Assembly: GCF_001613405.1 (NCBI RefSeq)
Contig: NZ_BDCH01000008.1
Location: 1-64,000, forward strand
Direction: 5' to 3'
Origin: Nocardia crassostreae
Lineage (GTDB): Bacteria; Actinomycetota; Actinomycetes; Mycobacteriales; Mycobacteriaceae
Length of the DNA: 64,000 nt
The translations under genes and the position numbers were made by a program. Under the pieces are notes generated by a model. That model had not been told where the DNA came from. It saw only the letters and a program-made list of their open reading frames with translations, and did not search any database. Shown piece by piece: positions 18,295 through 29,706 of this stretch. Position 1 is the first letter of the stretch. Each line of letters opens with the position of its first letter.

Positions 18295-19320
18295 TCAGAC
18301 CAGCGGTCGAATCTCATTCCGGCGCAGCACATATCCGTGCAGCCGATTGATACCTTTCACCCGCACGGTGCGCAGATTGCGCAATTCGAATTGCGCATCT
18401 CCGGCCACCGCCAGCGCCGCGCTCTCATCGATCAGAACGGTGCCCGGCCGCGCCACACCGGTGAGCCCGGCGGCCACGTTCACCACCGACCCGTAGAGGT
18501 CGCCGAACCGTTGCAGCACCTCGCCGTAGGCCAGCCCGAACCTCAGTTCCTGGGTGACGCCGTGCGAGGCGGTCGCGGCCTCCTGCACGGCCAGCGCGAT
18601 GCGCGCACCGTCCTTGGCGGAATTGGCCGCGAACATGACTTCGTCACCGACGTTCTTGATCACCCACCCGCCGTTGGCGATGATCGCATTGCTGGTGGCG
18701 GTCTCGAATGCCTCCAGCAGCGCCGACAGTTCGTCCGGCTCCAGGTGCCGGGTCAGGCGCGTGTAGCCGACCATATCGGCGAAGCCCACCGCCAGCACCC
18801 GCATGGTGTCACCGGCGACCGCGCCCTCGTCGAGCGAGCGGGCCAGCGCCGCGCTCAGATGCCGCCGCCAGGCATAGGACATGAGCGCCTCGAAATCGGC
18901 GACCACCTCCTCGGTGGCCACCCGCGCCACCTCCTCCGGATCGGCCTTCGGATCCTCGGCGGTGCGCTGGGCAATGCGGTCCAGGATCTCCTCGGTGACC
19001 AGATCCACCTGCCACTCCGCCAGCCGCGCCATGGACCGCCCCAGCGTCCGTGCCGCCGTGGTCTGCCGGTGAATATCGGCCGAGGCCAGCACATTCAGCC
19101 GACTGAAGGTCTTGGCCGCCTCGATATCGGAATCGCTGTACTCCAGCGCGTGATCATCGGGATCGGCCGGAAAGCCCAGCGATACCCAGAGCCTTCTGGT
19201 CAGCGAGGTCGGCACCTTGGTCTTGGCCGCCACCTCCCGCCGGTTGTACTTGCGCTTACCGTTCAGCAGATACGGCTCCACCACCGCCTGAACCAGCTTG
19301 GAGATCTCAGTGGACGCCAT
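18295..19320 (-). CDS. Class III adenylate/guanylate cyclase with N-terminal regulatory domain
   Basis: A 341-aa protein. Residues 1-165 form a helical N-terminal domain like the autoinhibitory, pH-sensing region of mycobacterial Rv1264/Rv2212. The cyclase catalytic domain is about 170-341. Metal-binding Asp182 (ADMVGYT) and Asp226 (KNVGDE), substrate-specifying Lys222 and transition-state Asn281 are present. The usual transition-state Arg four residues after the Asn is Gly285 here, so activity may be low or altered. An AAGGTGG ribosome binding site precedes ATG 19320. It is convergent with the 6C RNA. Confidence 0.88.
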   Translation of the reverse strand: MASTEISKLVQAVVEPYLLNGKRKYNRREVAAKTKVPTSLTRRLWVSLGFPADPDDHALEYSDSDIEAAKTFSRLNVLASADIHRQTTAARTLGRSMARLAEWQVDLVTEEILDRIAQRTAEDPKADPEEVARVATEEVVADFEALMSYAWRRHLSAALARSLDEGAVAGDTMRVLAVGFADMVGYTRLTRHLEPDELSALLEAFETATSNAIIANGGWVIKNVGDEVMFAANSAKDGARIALAVQEAATASHGVTQELRFGLAYGEVLQRFGDLYGSVVNVAAGLTGVARPGTVLIDESAALAVAGDAQFELRNLRTVRVKGINRLHGYVLRRNEIRPLV

Positions 19321-19370
19321 CTCGCCACCTTACGTCCGGATCAGGCCGGAAAAGCGCGTGATGTCCCGTG

Positions 19371-19955
19371 TCACAGGGCTCGTTTCGTGTTCCTGTCCCG
19401 CTTCACCGTCGTCACGATGAGCACGACGATGCCCCCGAACAGGCCCACGAATCCCATGCCCAGAGCGGCCAGCAATCCGGTGACGAACGACGACCCCAGA
19501 CCGGGTCCGATGGCGACCGCGATCCCCGAGGGCCCCTGCGTCGTCACCCGGTATTCGCCCGCCTGCTCGGCCTCGAACGAGAACACGGCCCGGCCGTCGT
19601 GCACGCCGATCGAATACTCCATGCTCGAGCCGTAGTCGCGCAGCGGCACCTCCGCACCCCGCGGATCGGTGAGCAGCACCCGCACCGTGCCGTCGGTATC
19701 CGCGCCCGGATACTCGAAATACACGGTGTATCCGCCGGATTCGCGCAACTCCACGGTCCCCAATCCCGGTACCGCGACCCGCTGGAAATCGTCGATCGTC
19801 GAGCTGAACCGCATCAGCCCGGCGACGCCCACCCCGACACCGCCGAGCACCCCGGCGATGCTGAGCAGCACGCCCACCGCGAACCACCACCGCGACGGTG
19901 TGACGCGCCGCGCATCACCCGGCAGCGGCGGTATTTCGTACGGCGAGTGGTCCAC
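19371..19955 (-). CDS. Hypothetical membrane protein with two transmembrane helices
   Basis: A 194-aa protein: a short cytoplasmic N-terminus, a first helix (about 24-48), an extracellular beta-rich domain of ~90 residues with alternating polar strands (YTVYFEYPG, VRVLLTD, EYRVTTQGP), and a second helix (about 157-183) ending in a basic tail. No catalytic motif is visible. It is 50 bp upstream of the cyclase gene on the same strand and may be co-transcribed. Family not recognised. Confidence 0.7.
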   Translation of the reverse strand: MDHSPYEIPPLPGDARRVTPSRWWFAVGVLLSIAGVLGGVGVGVAGLMRFSSTIDDFQRVAVPGLGTVELRESGGYTVYFEYPGADTDGTVRVLLTDPRGAEVPLRDYGSSMEYSIGVHDGRAVFSFEAEQAGEYRVTTQGPSGIAVAIGPGLGSSFVTGLLAALGMGFVGLFGGIVVLIVTTVKRDRNTKRAL

Positions 19956-19971
19956 ACGGCAAGGATGACAG

Positions 19972-20002
19972 AAAAAAGCCGCAGGCTTGTGGCCTACGGC
20001 TT
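19972..20002 (-). terminator. Intrinsic terminator of the tRNA-Ala transcript
   Basis: On the minus strand AAGCCGTAGGC and GCCTGCGGCTT form a 10-pair stem with one mismatch around CACAA, followed by TTTTTT (plus-strand A-tract 19972-19977). It lies 9 bp past the 3-prime end of tRNA-Ala. Confidence 0.85.
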
Positions 20003-20010
20003 CGTGAGTG

Positions 20011-20083
20011 TGGAGCCTAGGGGAATCGAACCCCTAACCCCTGCCTTGCAAAGGCAGTGCTCTGCCAATTGAGCTAAGGCCCC
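20011..20083 (-). tRNA. tRNA-Ala (anticodon TGC)
   Basis: A 73-nt cloverleaf. The acceptor GGGGCCU pairs with AGGCUCC, including the G3:U70 pair that identifies alanine tRNAs. Anticodon loop UUUGCAA gives UGC, and the T-loop is UUCGAUU. The CCA end is not encoded (CAC follows). It is downstream of tRNA-Ile and the DLW-39 gene on the same strand. Confidence 0.97.
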
Positions 20084-20111
20084 GGACGGGGTTGGTACCC
20101 CGAAGTTTTGA

Positions 20112-20219
20112 TCAGCGGGTGGTGACCTCGTGCCAGAGGTCCGCGTCATTGCGCTGACGCAGTTTGCTGATTCCGAAGATCACCGCGGCGACAATACCGA
20201 TCGTGAGGAGAAATTTCAT
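20112..20219 (-). CDS. DLW-39 family small membrane protein
   Basis: A 35-aa frame starts at ATG 20219 and ends at TGA 20112: MKFLLTIGIVAAVIFGI is a single hydrophobic helix, followed by a polar tail containing DADLWHEVTTR. The D-L-W motif and size match the actinobacterial DLW-39 family of unknown function. GAGGAG lies within the start region upstream (AGGAGAAATTTCAT on the plus strand is part of the coding start), so the exact ribosome binding site is unclear. It lies between tRNA-Ile and tRNA-Ala on the same strand, probably within one primary transcript. Confidence 0.8.
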   Translation of the reverse strand: MKFLLTIGIVAAVIFGISKLRQRNDADLWHEVTTR

Positions 20220-20248
20220 GAATCCCACCCTACTGTGATTCTCGGGAG

Positions 20249-20322
20249 TGGGCCTAGGAGGACTTGAACCTCCGACCTCTTCGTTATCAGCGAAGCGCTC
20301 TAACCGCCTGAGCTATAGGCCC
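20249..20322 (-). tRNA. tRNA-Ile (anticodon GAT)
   Basis: A 74-nt cloverleaf with acceptor GGGCCUA/UAGGCCC and discriminator A. The anticodon loop is CUGAUAA with anticodon GAU. The T-arm is GGAGG-UUCAAGU-CCUCC. It follows the DUF3566 gene terminator and precedes the DLW-39 gene and tRNA-Ala, the usual order after gyrA in this bacterial order. Confidence 0.97.
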
Positions 20323-20389
20323 TAGTTCGGCTTCGGGGATGTTTCCCGAGCCGAGGCAAAAGGTTACCGGATCGGCCGAAGATAACCAA

Positions 20390-20433
20390 AACGGCCGGTC
20401 AGCGGCCTGCGAGCGCAGAACTGACCGGCCGTT
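20390..20433 (-). terminator. Intrinsic terminator after the DUF3566 gene
   Basis: A perfect 13-bp inverted repeat AACGGCCGGTCAG (20390-20402) / CTGACCGGCCGTT (20421-20433) has an 18-nt loop and ends 11 bp from the stop codon. On the minus strand it is followed by TTTTGGTTAT, a modest U-tract. Confidence 0.85.
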
Positions 20434-20443
20434 CGGCACATCC

Positions 20444-21433
20444 CTAATCCGGGTCCGCGAGGGTGACCTGGATGCCGCCGACCAGATCGGTGCACTGGTT
20501 GTAGACAAAGACGCCGACCGTGGAGAGCGCGGTCAGCAGCACCACATTGATGAGGCCGATAACGCCCGCGTAGCCGAAGACCGTGCCCGCGTCGATGAGT
20601 GCGGTGGAGGAGCTGTCCGACACCATGTCGGTGAAGGTGGAATTCAGCCGCTCCCATACGCCCATGCCCTCCAGCACGAGGTACAGCAGGCCGACCGCGA
20701 GCATCCACACGAAGAACATGGCGACGCTGATGACCAGCGACACCTTCAGCGTGGACCACGGATCGATATGGCGCAGTTGGACTGTCGCGCGCAGCGGCTC
20801 CCCGGTGGCCGCGGCCTGCGCCACCGCCGCGGGGGCGGAGGGCGAGACCGGACCGGCCGGGGCAATGGGCTCCGGCGGCGGCAGCGGATGCCGCATTTCC
20901 GACAGATCCGGCAGATCCTTCACCAGTTCCGGCCGGGCGATACTGCGGGTGGGCCTGTCGATGCCGACGGACTTCACCATGGCGGCCTCCTTGCGCGCCG
21001 CCTTGGCCGCCAGATCGGCGGTGGTGCGGGCATTGGAGACACCGGCATTCAGGCCGCCCGACAGTCCGCCGGTGGGCCGCCCCTGCACCGGCGCCTGGCC
21101 GGGCCGGTACAGGTTGGACTGCGGTTCCCGCTGCGGCAGCTGCGACCAGCCGCCGTCCTGGTAGGGCGAACCCACCGGGGACTGCTGGTGCGGTTCGTCC
21201 ACCGTCTCGGGTGCGGTCACTTCGGTCGGATCACTCATTCGCCCGGTGACCTCCGGCGCGAAATCACCGGACTTATCCGGCATTTCAGCATTCGGCGCCG
21301 GGTGCGACTGCGGAGCACCGCCCTCGCTCGCACCCGGGCGCGGAATGGGCCGCGGCGGAATCGGAGACGGGGCGATTCTCTCGGTCACACCGTTGGCGTG
21401 ACCGCGCTGGTCATTCGGCTGATTCGTGGTCAA
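20444..21433 (-). CDS. DUF3566-domain membrane protein downstream of gyrA
   Basis: A 329-aa protein. Residues 1-210 are Pro/Gly-rich and disordered. The DUF3566 domain (about 215-329) has two hydrophobic segments ([20 protein letters not shown] and [20 protein letters not shown]) and the family ending [17 protein letters not shown] 21433 was chosen for its GAAGGA ribosome binding site 8 bp upstream. It is the Rv0007 counterpart, 44 bp after gyrA and probably in the same transcript. Function is unknown. Confidence 0.88.
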   Translation of the reverse strand: MTTNQPNDQRGHANGVTERIAPSPIPPRPIPRPGASEGGAPQSHPAPNAEMPDKSGDFAPEVTGRMSDPTEVTAPETVDEPHQQSPVGSPYQDGGWSQLPQREPQSNLYRPGQAPVQGRPTGGLSGGLNAGVSNARTTADLAAKAARKEAAMVKSVGIDRPTRSIARPELVKDLPDLSEMRHPLPPPEPIAPAGPVSPSAPAAVAQAAATGEPLRATVQLRHIDPWSTLKVSLVISVAMFFVWMLAVGLLYLVLEGMGVWERLNSTFTDMVSDSSSTALIDAGTVFGYAGVIGLINVVLLTALSTVGVFVYNQCTDLVGGIQVTLADPD

Positions 21434-21477
21434 TGGTGAATCCTTCGATTCTTGGTGCCGCCGCTGCTGTGGAGAAA

Positions 21478-23991
21478 CTACTGCTTCGCCGAACCGCTGG
21501 TGTCATCTTCGCCAACCTGGTCGGGCTCGTCCGCGTTACGCGCGATCGCAAGCAACGTATCGCCCTCGCCCAAGTTCATCAATCGCACGCCCTTGGTTTG
21601 GCGTCCGGCTTTACGAACTTGATTCGCGGCGGTGCGGATGACGCCGCCGCCCGAAGTGATGGCATACAGCTCGTCGTCGTCGTTGACGATGAGCGCACCG
21701 ACCAGACTGCCACGTTTCTCGTCGTATTGAATGGTCAATACGCCCTTTCCGCCGCGGCCCTGAGCGGTGTACTCGTCGATCGCCGTGCGCTTGGAGTACC
21801 CACCCGCCGTCGCGACAAGCAGATAAGTCTGATCTCCCTCGCGAACGACGTTGAGCGACAACAGTTCATCGCTGGCATTGAAGCGCATGCCCTGCACGCC
21901 GGAGGTGGCGCGGCCCATCGGGCGCAGCACCTCGTCATTGGCGGAGAAGCGAATGGACTGACCGTGCGCCGACACCAGCAGCAGATCGTCATCGGCCGAA
22001 CACAGTGCCGCGCCGACCAATTCGTCCCCATCGCGAAGATTGACCGCGACAATGCCACCGGAACGATTGGAATCGAAATCGGTCAGGCGGGACTTCTTGA
22101 CCAGACCATTGCGGGTCGCGAGCACCAGGTACGGCTGATCCTCGTAGGTCTTGAGCTGAATGACCTGGGTGATCTTCTCGTCCGGCTGGAAGGCGAGCAG
22201 ATTCGCCACGTGCTGGCCGCGCGCGGTGCGGTTGGCCTCGGGCAGCTCGTACGCCTTGGCGCGATAGACGCGGCCCTTGTTGGTGAAGAACAACAGCCAG
22301 TCGTGCGTGGAACTGATGAAGAAGTGCCGGACGATATCGTCCTGCTTGAGCCCCGCGCCCTGCACGCCCTTGCCGCCGCGCTTCTGCGAGCGGTACAGAT
22401 CGGTCTTGGTGCGCTTGGCGTAGCCGGTCTCGGTAATGGTGACGACCACGTCCTCGACGGCGATGAGATCCTCGTCGGCCACGTCGCCGTCGGCCGAGAT
22501 GATCTTCGTGCGGCGATCGTCGCCGTGCTTGTCGACAATCTCCTGGAGTTCGTCGCGCACGATGGAGCGCTGCCGCTCCGGCTTGGCGAGAATGTCCTTC
22601 AGGTCCGCGATCTCCAGCTCGATCTTGGCCAACTCGTCCAGGATCTTCTGGCGTTCCAGAGCCGACAGGCGGCGCAGCTGCATATCGAGAATCGCGGTCG
22701 CCCGGATCTCGTCGATATCCAGCAACTGCATGAGGCCGGTGCGGGCGGTCTCGGTATCGGCCGAGCGGCGGATCAGGGCGATGACCGCATCCAGCTGATC
22801 GAGCGCCTTCACCAAACCGCGCAGGATGTGGGCGCGCTCCTCGGCCTTGCGCAGCAGGTACTTGGTGCGCCGGACGATGACTTCCAACTGGTGCGTCACA
22901 TACAGCCGGATCATCTGATCCAGGCGCAGCGTGCGCGGCACCCCGTCCACGATCGACAGCATGTTCGCGCCGAAGGAGGTCTGCAGCTGGGTGTGCTTGT
23001 AGAGGTTGTTCAGCACCACCTTGGCCACTGCGTCACGCTTGACCGTGACCACGATGCGCATACCGACGCGGTCGGAGGACTCGTCGTGGATGTCGGAGAC
23101 GCCCGCGATCTTGCCGTCCTTCACCTGCTCGGCAATGGCATTGATGAAGTTGTCCGTATTGACCTGGTACGGCAGCTCGGTGATGACGATGGTGGTGCGA
23201 CCGCGGGTGTCCTCCTCGATCTCCACCACACCGCGCATCTTTATGGAGCCGCGACCGGTGGTGTAGGCGTCGTGGATGCCCTGGGTGCCCACGATCAGGC
23301 CGGAGGTCGGGAAGTCCGGACCCTTCACCCGTTCCATGCAGGCCGCGAGGGTGGACTCCTCGTCCGCCTCGTGATTGTCCAGCGCCCAGTAGATGGCCTC
23401 GGCCAGCTCGGTCAGATTGTGCGGCGGGATATTCGTGGCCATACCGACGGCAATGCCGTTGGCGCCGTTCATCAACAGCGCGGGCACGCGGGCGGGCAGG
23501 ACGATCGGTTCCTGCGTCTTGCCGTCGTAGTTCGCCTGGAAATCGACCGTCTCGTGGTCGATCTCGCGCAGCATCTCCATGGCCAGCGGCGTCAGGCGGC
23601 ACTCGGTGTAGCGCATGGCGGCCGCGCCGTCATTGCCGCGAGAACCGAAGTTGCCCTGACCGTCCACCAGCGGGTAGCGCAGCGACCACGGCTGCGCCAT
23701 ACGCACCAGGGTGTCGTAGATGGCCGTATCGCCGTGCGGGTGATAGTTACCCATGGTGTCGGCGACCGGGCGGGCGGACTTCACATAGCTGCGGTCGGGC
23801 CGATACCCGTTGTCGTACATCGCGTACAGAATGCGCCGGTGCACCGGCTTCATGCCGTCGCGCACCTCGGGCAGCGCACGGCCCACGATCACGCTCATGG
23901 CGTAGTCGATGTAGGAGTTCTGCATCTCCGCCTGGATGTCGACCGGTTCGATGCGGTCGCCACCCGACGGGGGCAAGGAGGTCTCAGTCAT
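21478..23991 (-). CDS. gyrA: GyrA, DNA gyrase subunit A
   Basis: An 837-aa type IIA topoisomerase subunit that cuts and reseals DNA. Catalytic Tyr128 lies in [11 protein letters not shown], the GyrA box is present (QKRGGKGV), and the C-terminal beta-pinwheel repeats are present. The quinolone-resistance region reads [11 protein letters not shown], with Thr89 and Ala90 where M. tuberculosis has Ala90-Ser91 and E. coli Ser83-Ala84. A GGAG ribosome binding site precedes ATG 23991. It is separated from gyrB by 99 bp containing a tRNA remnant. Confidence 0.98.
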   Translation of the reverse strand: MTETSLPPSGGDRIEPVDIQAEMQNSYIDYAMSVIVGRALPEVRDGMKPVHRRILYAMYDNGYRPDRSYVKSARPVADTMGNYHPHGDTAIYDTLVRMAQPWSLRYPLVDGQGNFGSRGNDGAAAMRYTECRLTPLAMEMLREIDHETVDFQANYDGKTQEPIVLPARVPALLMNGANGIAVGMATNIPPHNLTELAEAIYWALDNHEADEESTLAACMERVKGPDFPTSGLIVGTQGIHDAYTTGRGSIKMRGVVEIEEDTRGRTTIVITELPYQVNTDNFINAIAEQVKDGKIAGVSDIHDESSDRVGMRIVVTVKRDAVAKVVLNNLYKHTQLQTSFGANMLSIVDGVPRTLRLDQMIRLYVTHQLEVIVRRTKYLLRKAEERAHILRGLVKALDQLDAVIALIRRSADTETARTGLMQLLDIDEIRATAILDMQLRRLSALERQKILDELAKIELEIADLKDILAKPERQRSIVRDELQEIVDKHGDDRRTKIISADGDVADEDLIAVEDVVVTITETGYAKRTKTDLYRSQKRGGKGVQGAGLKQDDIVRHFFISSTHDWLLFFTNKGRVYRAKAYELPEANRTARGQHVANLLAFQPDEKITQVIQLKTYEDQPYLVLATRNGLVKKSRLTDFDSNRSGGIVAVNLRDGDELVGAALCSADDDLLLVSAHGQSIRFSANDEVLRPMGRATSGVQGMRFNASDELLSLNVVREGDQTYLLVATAGGYSKRTAIDEYTAQGRGGKGVLTIQYDEKRGSLVGALIVNDDDELYAITSGGGVIRTAANQVRKAGRQTKGVRLMNLGEGDTLLAIARNADEPDQVGEDDTSGSAKQ

Positions 23992-24053
23992 GAATTGGTC
24001 TCCGTGGGAAGTCTTTTGAGGTGGCCCTCGGGCACGGGTGGGTGCGTGCGGGC

Positions 24054-24086
24054 GGGGTCAGGGGTTCGATTCCCTTGGGCCCCACC
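24054..24086 (+). pseudogene. tRNA-Ala-like 3-prime remnant between gyrB and gyrA
   Basis: The plus strand contains a complete T-arm (24060-24076: AGGGG-UUCGAUU-CCCUU), then a 7-nt acceptor 3-prime strand GGGCCCC, discriminator A and CC. About 30 bases align to the same part of the tRNA-Ala at 20011-20083 with four mismatches. No matching 5-prime acceptor, D-arm or anticodon arm is present upstream, so it is not a functional tRNA. Orientation is opposite to gyrA/gyrB. Confidence 0.6.
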
Positions 24087-24090
24087 TCCC

Positions 24091-26214
<2,124 letters not shown>

Positions 26215-26458
26215 TTACGGGTCCACGCGCGAGGTGTCGCCGAACGCGCCGGGAGGTATCGCCGCTAGTTACTCCCCCATCCTACTGGTACACCCGACAC
26301 AGAATGCACCTATGACACCCCTGAGTGGGCCGTGCGCGCGTGAAATCGAGCCAGAATATGTCCGGTCATGGGCGGCGGGTGTTCTGGGAGTCTCAGCGGG
26401 CGATCGCGCGAGCCGCTCCGGGGCGCGGAAAACAGCGCCGGGAAGTTTGCGACGGGTG

Positions 26459-26482
26459 GCGCCGCGATCTAGGTCGCGGCGC
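26459..26482 (-). terminator. Hairpin upstream of gyrB, possible terminator of the recF-dciA transcript
   Basis: A perfect 9-bp stem GCGCCGCGA / TCGCGGCGC encloses TCTAGG. It lies 114 bp past the dciA stop and 330 bp before gyrB, both leftward. No U-tract follows. The rest of 26131-26595 shows only the parS-like site. Confidence 0.4.
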
Positions 26483-26556
26483 GCCTCGGAGACAGCGCGG
26501 AAAAAGCGGCTGATCACTTCCCACCCTAGTCGGCCGCACCGACAAAAACAGCACTG

Positions 26557-26570
26557 GTTCCACGTGAAAC
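26557..26570. promoter_or_regulatory. parS-like site GTTCCACGTGAAAC
   Basis: The 14-mer GTTCCACGTGAAAC is identical to the core of the B. subtilis parS consensus and is the exact reverse complement of the site at 35355-35368. It lies in the gyrB-dciA intergenic region, about 9-10 kb from the main cluster. ParB binding is inferred. Confidence 0.7.
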
Positions 26571-26595
26571 TGTCGGATGACCGGGGCGGGAGTAT

Positions 26596-27171
26596 CTACC
26601 CGTAGGTGTCGCGGGGACCGCGGCCCTTGATGTGCCGTTCGCCGTGCCGCCAGCTCGGGGCCGTCGGGCCGTTGATGCGGACCGATGTCACCACCCCGTT
26701 CCCGACCGCGGCCGCGATCTTGGCCAGGATCTGGGACTGGAACATGCGCAGCTGGGTGGCCCACGCGGTGGACTCGGCTTGGATGCTCAGCACGCCGTTC
26801 TCCAAGGAGACCGGTTGCGCGTGCGAGGCGATGTCCTCCCCCACCACACTGGCCCAGCGGCCGAAGACCGTGCCCTCGGCGACCTTGCCCGACCAGCCGC
26901 GGCCCTTCGCCAACTTCATGGCCAGGCTCGACAGGGTCTGCGGGTCGCGATCGTCGGGGTGGGCGCCGGACCAGCCGGTGCGGCGGCGCAAGGCCCGGAC
27001 GCCGCCCTTGCGCGGCGAGGCGCGGCCCTGGCCGACCGACTTACCGGCGGCACGGGCGGCGGCACGGGCTTCCTCCAGCGCCCGGCGGGCCAGATCCACA
27101 CCGCGGAGTTCACCCTCCGGGCCGGTGGCGCCCGGGGCGGGATCGTGAGATTCCGGCTGCTCGGCCATCAC
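26596..27171 (-). CDS. dciA: DciA, DUF721 replicative helicase loader/operator
   Basis: A 191-aa protein of the DUF721/DciA family (Rv0004 position, between recF and gyrB). The conserved KH-like C-terminal domain includes [15 protein letters not shown] and the terminal [16 protein letters not shown] segment; the N-terminal ~80 residues are basic and disordered. DciA loads or assists DnaB in bacteria lacking DnaC. AAGGGA lies just upstream; both GTG 27171 and ATG 27168 are possible starts. Confidence 0.9.
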   Translation of the reverse strand: MMAEQPESHDPAPGATGPEGELRGVDLARRALEEARAAARAAGKSVGQGRASPRKGGVRALRRRTGWSGAHPDDRDPQTLSSLAMKLAKGRGWSGKVAEGTVFGRWASVVGEDIASHAQPVSLENGVLSIQAESTAWATQLRMFQSQILAKIAAAVGNGVVTSVRINGPTAPSWRHGERHIKGRGPRDTYG

Positions 27172-27280
27172 TTTCCCTTTCGTCCGGTGCCAGTCAGTCT
27201 GGGAGATTCTGCCGCATCACCCCGACAGGATCGCCGCGCGCATACCGGTGTTGTCGCACTCACGCCATCCATCGGGCGTG

Positions 27281-28453
27281 TTATTCGGCGATTCGCGAGG
27301 TGCGGCGGTCGGCGTCGCCGGTGGTCTCCACGCGCAGCGGGTTGGCGTCGAGTTCGGCGGGCACGTCCTCGGGGACGGCGGCGGTAATGAGGACCTGTTC
27401 GGCGGTGGCGGCCACGGCGGCCAGGGCGGTGCGGCGGCGGCGATCCAGTTCGGCGAAGACATCGTCGAGGATGAGCACCGGATCGGTGCCCGCGGTGCGC
27501 AGCAGTTCGAAGGCGCCGAGCCGCAAAGCCAGTGCGAAGGACCAGGATTCGCCGTGACTGGCAAAACCCTTGGCCGGCGCGCTGCCCAGCATGAGCTCCA
27601 GATCGTCGCGGTGCGGACCGACCAGGCACACACCGCGTTCCAGCTCCTTGGGACGAGCTGTGGACAACTCGCGCAACAGGATTGCCTCGAGCACCTCGGC
27701 ATCGTCGTCGCGGGGCGGCCGGGCCGGGTCCAGGAACTCCGGCGGCAGGCTCGCACCGCGGTAACCGATTGCGGCGGGCCGGGATTCGGGAGCGATGCCT
27801 GAATAAGCCTGTGCAAGATGTGGATAAAGTTCGTGCACCAGCCGCAGCCGCTGCGCCAGCAGCACCGCACCGTGCGCGGCCAGGTGGCCGTCCCATACGT
27901 CGAGGGTGCTCAGCTCCGCCCCGCGATTGCCCGAACGGGCATTGCGCCCAGCGGTTTTCAACAGGGCGGAGCGCTGCCGCAGCACCTTGTCGTAATCCGC
28001 GCGCACCCCGGCCAGCCGCGGCAGCCGGGCCGTGGCCAGCTCGTCCAGGAAGCGGCGGCGTTCGGACGGATCGCCGCGCACCAGGGACAGATCCTCCGGC
28101 GCGAACAGCACCGTTTGCAGAATCCCCAGGATTTCCCGGGGGCGGCGCACCGGCGAGCGATTGATCTGCGCCTTGTTGGCGACGCCCTGATTGAGCTCCA
28201 TATCGACCCGCAGCTCGCGCCCGGAGTTCACCACGGTGGCGCCGATGCGGGCCCGGGGCGCGCCGAGGCGGATGAGCGGGGCGTCGGCCGCCACCCGGTG
28301 TGAGCCGAGTGTGGACAAATAGCCGACGGCCTCGATCAGGTTGGTCTTGCCGTTGCCGTTGGAGCCCAGGAAAACCGTTCGGCCGGGCGGTAATTCCAGC
28401 TCGGCGGCCTCCCAGGATCGGAAATCGCGCAGCGACAGCGTCCGCACGTACAT
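27281..28453 (-). CDS. recF: RecF, recombination mediator ATPase
   Basis: A 390-aa SMC-like ATPase that loads RecA at gaps via RecOR. It has Walker A GSNGNGKT (30-37), a signature region ([20 protein letters not shown]) and Walker [13 protein letters not shown]. It begins [15 protein letters not shown], the classical RecF start. It follows dnaN by 83 bp. The coding sequence contains three exact DnaA 9-mers (27659, 27819, 28310). The stop lies 109 bp before dciA, with nothing recognisable in between. Confidence 0.96.
   Translation of the reverse strand: MYVRTLSLRDFRSWEAAELELPPGRTVFLGSNGNGKTNLIEAVGYLSTLGSHRVAADAPLIRLGAPRARIGATVVNSGRELRVDMELNQGVANKAQINRSPVRRPREILGILQTVLFAPEDLSLVRGDPSERRRFLDELATARLPRLAGVRADYDKVLRQRSALLKTAGRNARSGNRGAELSTLDVWDGHLAAHGAVLLAQRLRLVHELYPHLAQAYSGIAPESRPAAIGYRGASLPPEFLDPARPPRDDDAEVLEAILLRELSTARPKELERGVCLVGPHRDDLELMLGSAPAKGFASHGESWSFALALRLGAFELLRTAGTDPVLILDDVFAELDRRRRTALAAVAATAEQVLITAAVPEDVPAELDANPLRVETTGDADRRTSRIAE
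27659..27667 (-). promoter_or_regulatory. DnaA box inside recF
   Basis: Plus-strand TGTGGACAA is TTGTCCACA on the minus strand, an exact match to the mycobacterial-type DnaA box. It continues as CTCGC, partly like the ACTCGAGGA element in oriC. Binding is inferred. Confidence 0.45.
27819..27827 (-). promoter_or_regulatory. DnaA box inside recF
   Basis: Plus-strand TGTGGATAA is the reverse complement of the canonical TTATCCACA box. It lies 152 bp from the previous recF box in the same orientation. Confidence 0.45.
28310..28318 (-). promoter_or_regulatory. DnaA box inside recF
   Basis: Plus-strand TGTGGACAA (TTGTCCACA on the minus strand) is an exact box about 1.4 kb from oriC, in the same orientation as the other recF boxes. 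Confidence 0.45.
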
Positions 28454-28536
28454 CCGGTCAGTCCACGCCCTCTGTGCACAGTGTTGACAAACCTGTGAAA
28501 AACCCGGCGCGCGTAGCGGTTTCGCTGCGCACCCGA

Positions 28537-29706
28537 TCAGCCTGGCAGCCGCACCGGCATCAGCAGGTAGATGTAGGGGCTGGCCAGGGCCGCGAAAGCG
28601 CCCGAGTCCAGCGGCTCCGGATCCTCCTCCGGCGCGGGCAGCAGCACCGCCGGACGGCTGGGGGTGGTGAATCCGAAGGTGACCCGATCGGTACGCAGCG
28701 CCGACAGACCGTCCACCAGGTAGCCCGGATTGAAGGCGATGGTCAGTGCCTCACCGCGGAATTCGGCGGTCAGCCACTCCTCGGCGCGTCCGGCATCGTC
28801 ACCACCGGCCGAGAGCAGCAGGCCCTCGTCGGAGAACTCCAGCCGCACCTGGGCGCCGCGCTCGGCCACCAGGGCCACGCGCTTGATGGCCTCGGTCAGG
28901 GAGCTGACCGAGAGGGTGGCGATGGAGGTGTGCTCCTTGGGGAGCAACTGGCGGAACTTGGGGAATTCGGCGTCGAGCAGGCGGGTCGTGGTGCGGCGAC
29001 CGCCGTTCACGATGCCCAGCAGGCCGTCGGTGCCGGTGCCGAAGGCCAGCTGCACCGGCTGATCGGAGGCGCCGAGGGTCTTGGCGGCTTCGGACAGGGT
29101 GCGGGCCGGAACCAGCACCGCGGTCTCCACATCGGCGCGGCCCGGCTGCCATTCCAGTTCGCGCACGGCGAGGCGGAAGCGGTCGGTGGCCGCGAGTACG
29201 ACCTTGGGGCCCTCGATCTCGACCCGGATGCCGGTGAGCATGGGCAGCGTGTCATCGCGCCCGGCGGCGACGGCAACCTGGCCGACGGCCTCGGCGAAGA
29301 CGTCCACGCCGAGTTCACCGGTCTGGGGAGGAAGTTCGGGAAGCTGGGGATAATCCTCGACCGGCATGGTGGGCAGCGAGAACTTCGCACTGCCGCAGGC
29401 GATCAGCACCCGGGTGCCGTCCACCGACACATCCACCGGCTTGTTGGATAGCGCCTTGGTGATATCGGCCAGCAAGCGGCCCGACACCAGCACCTGTCCG
29501 GGCCCGGCGACCTCGGCGGCCACGCGCATCTGCGCGGAGACCTCGTAGTCGAAGCCGGAGACCGTGAGGCCGTCCTCGTCAGCCACGAGGAGTACACCGC
29601 CGAGCACGGGAACCGGAGGCCGCGACGGCAGGCTGCGGGCCACCCAGGCTACGGATTCGGCGAAGTCCTCGCGGGCGACCCGAAACTTCATGCTTGCAAG
29701 CTCCAT
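28537..29706 (-). CDS. dnaN: DnaN, DNA polymerase III beta sliding clamp
   Basis: A 389-aa processivity clamp with three clamp folds. It starts [15 protein letters not shown] and ends in the usual hydrophobic YLLMPVRL, the region that borders the partner-binding pocket. ATG 29706 has GAGGA 10 bp upstream; ATG 29691 (MKFRV) with GGAG 9 bp upstream is a credible alternative. It is separated from dnaA by the 572-bp oriC region. Confidence 0.97.
   Translation of the reverse strand: MELASMKFRVAREDFAESVAWVARSLPSRPPVPVLGGVLLVADEDGLTVSGFDYEVSAQMRVAAEVAGPGQVLVSGRLLADITKALSNKPVDVSVDGTRVLIACGSAKFSLPTMPVEDYPQLPELPPQTGELGVDVFAEAVGQVAVAAGRDDTLPMLTGIRVEIEGPKVVLAATDRFRLAVRELEWQPGRADVETAVLVPARTLSEAAKTLGASDQPVQLAFGTGTDGLLGIVNGGRRTTTRLLDAEFPKFRQLLPKEHTSIATLSVSSLTEAIKRVALVAERGAQVRLEFSDEGLLLSAGGDDAGRAEEWLTAEFRGEALTIAFNPGYLVDGLSALRTDRVTFGFTTPSRPAVLLPAPEEDPEPLDSGAFAALASPYIYLLMPVRLPG

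Noticed and set aside
24008..24086. A full tRNA gene between gyrB and gyrA
   Set aside because: The 5-prime acceptor strand, D-arm and anticodon arm are missing; only the 3-prime part fits.
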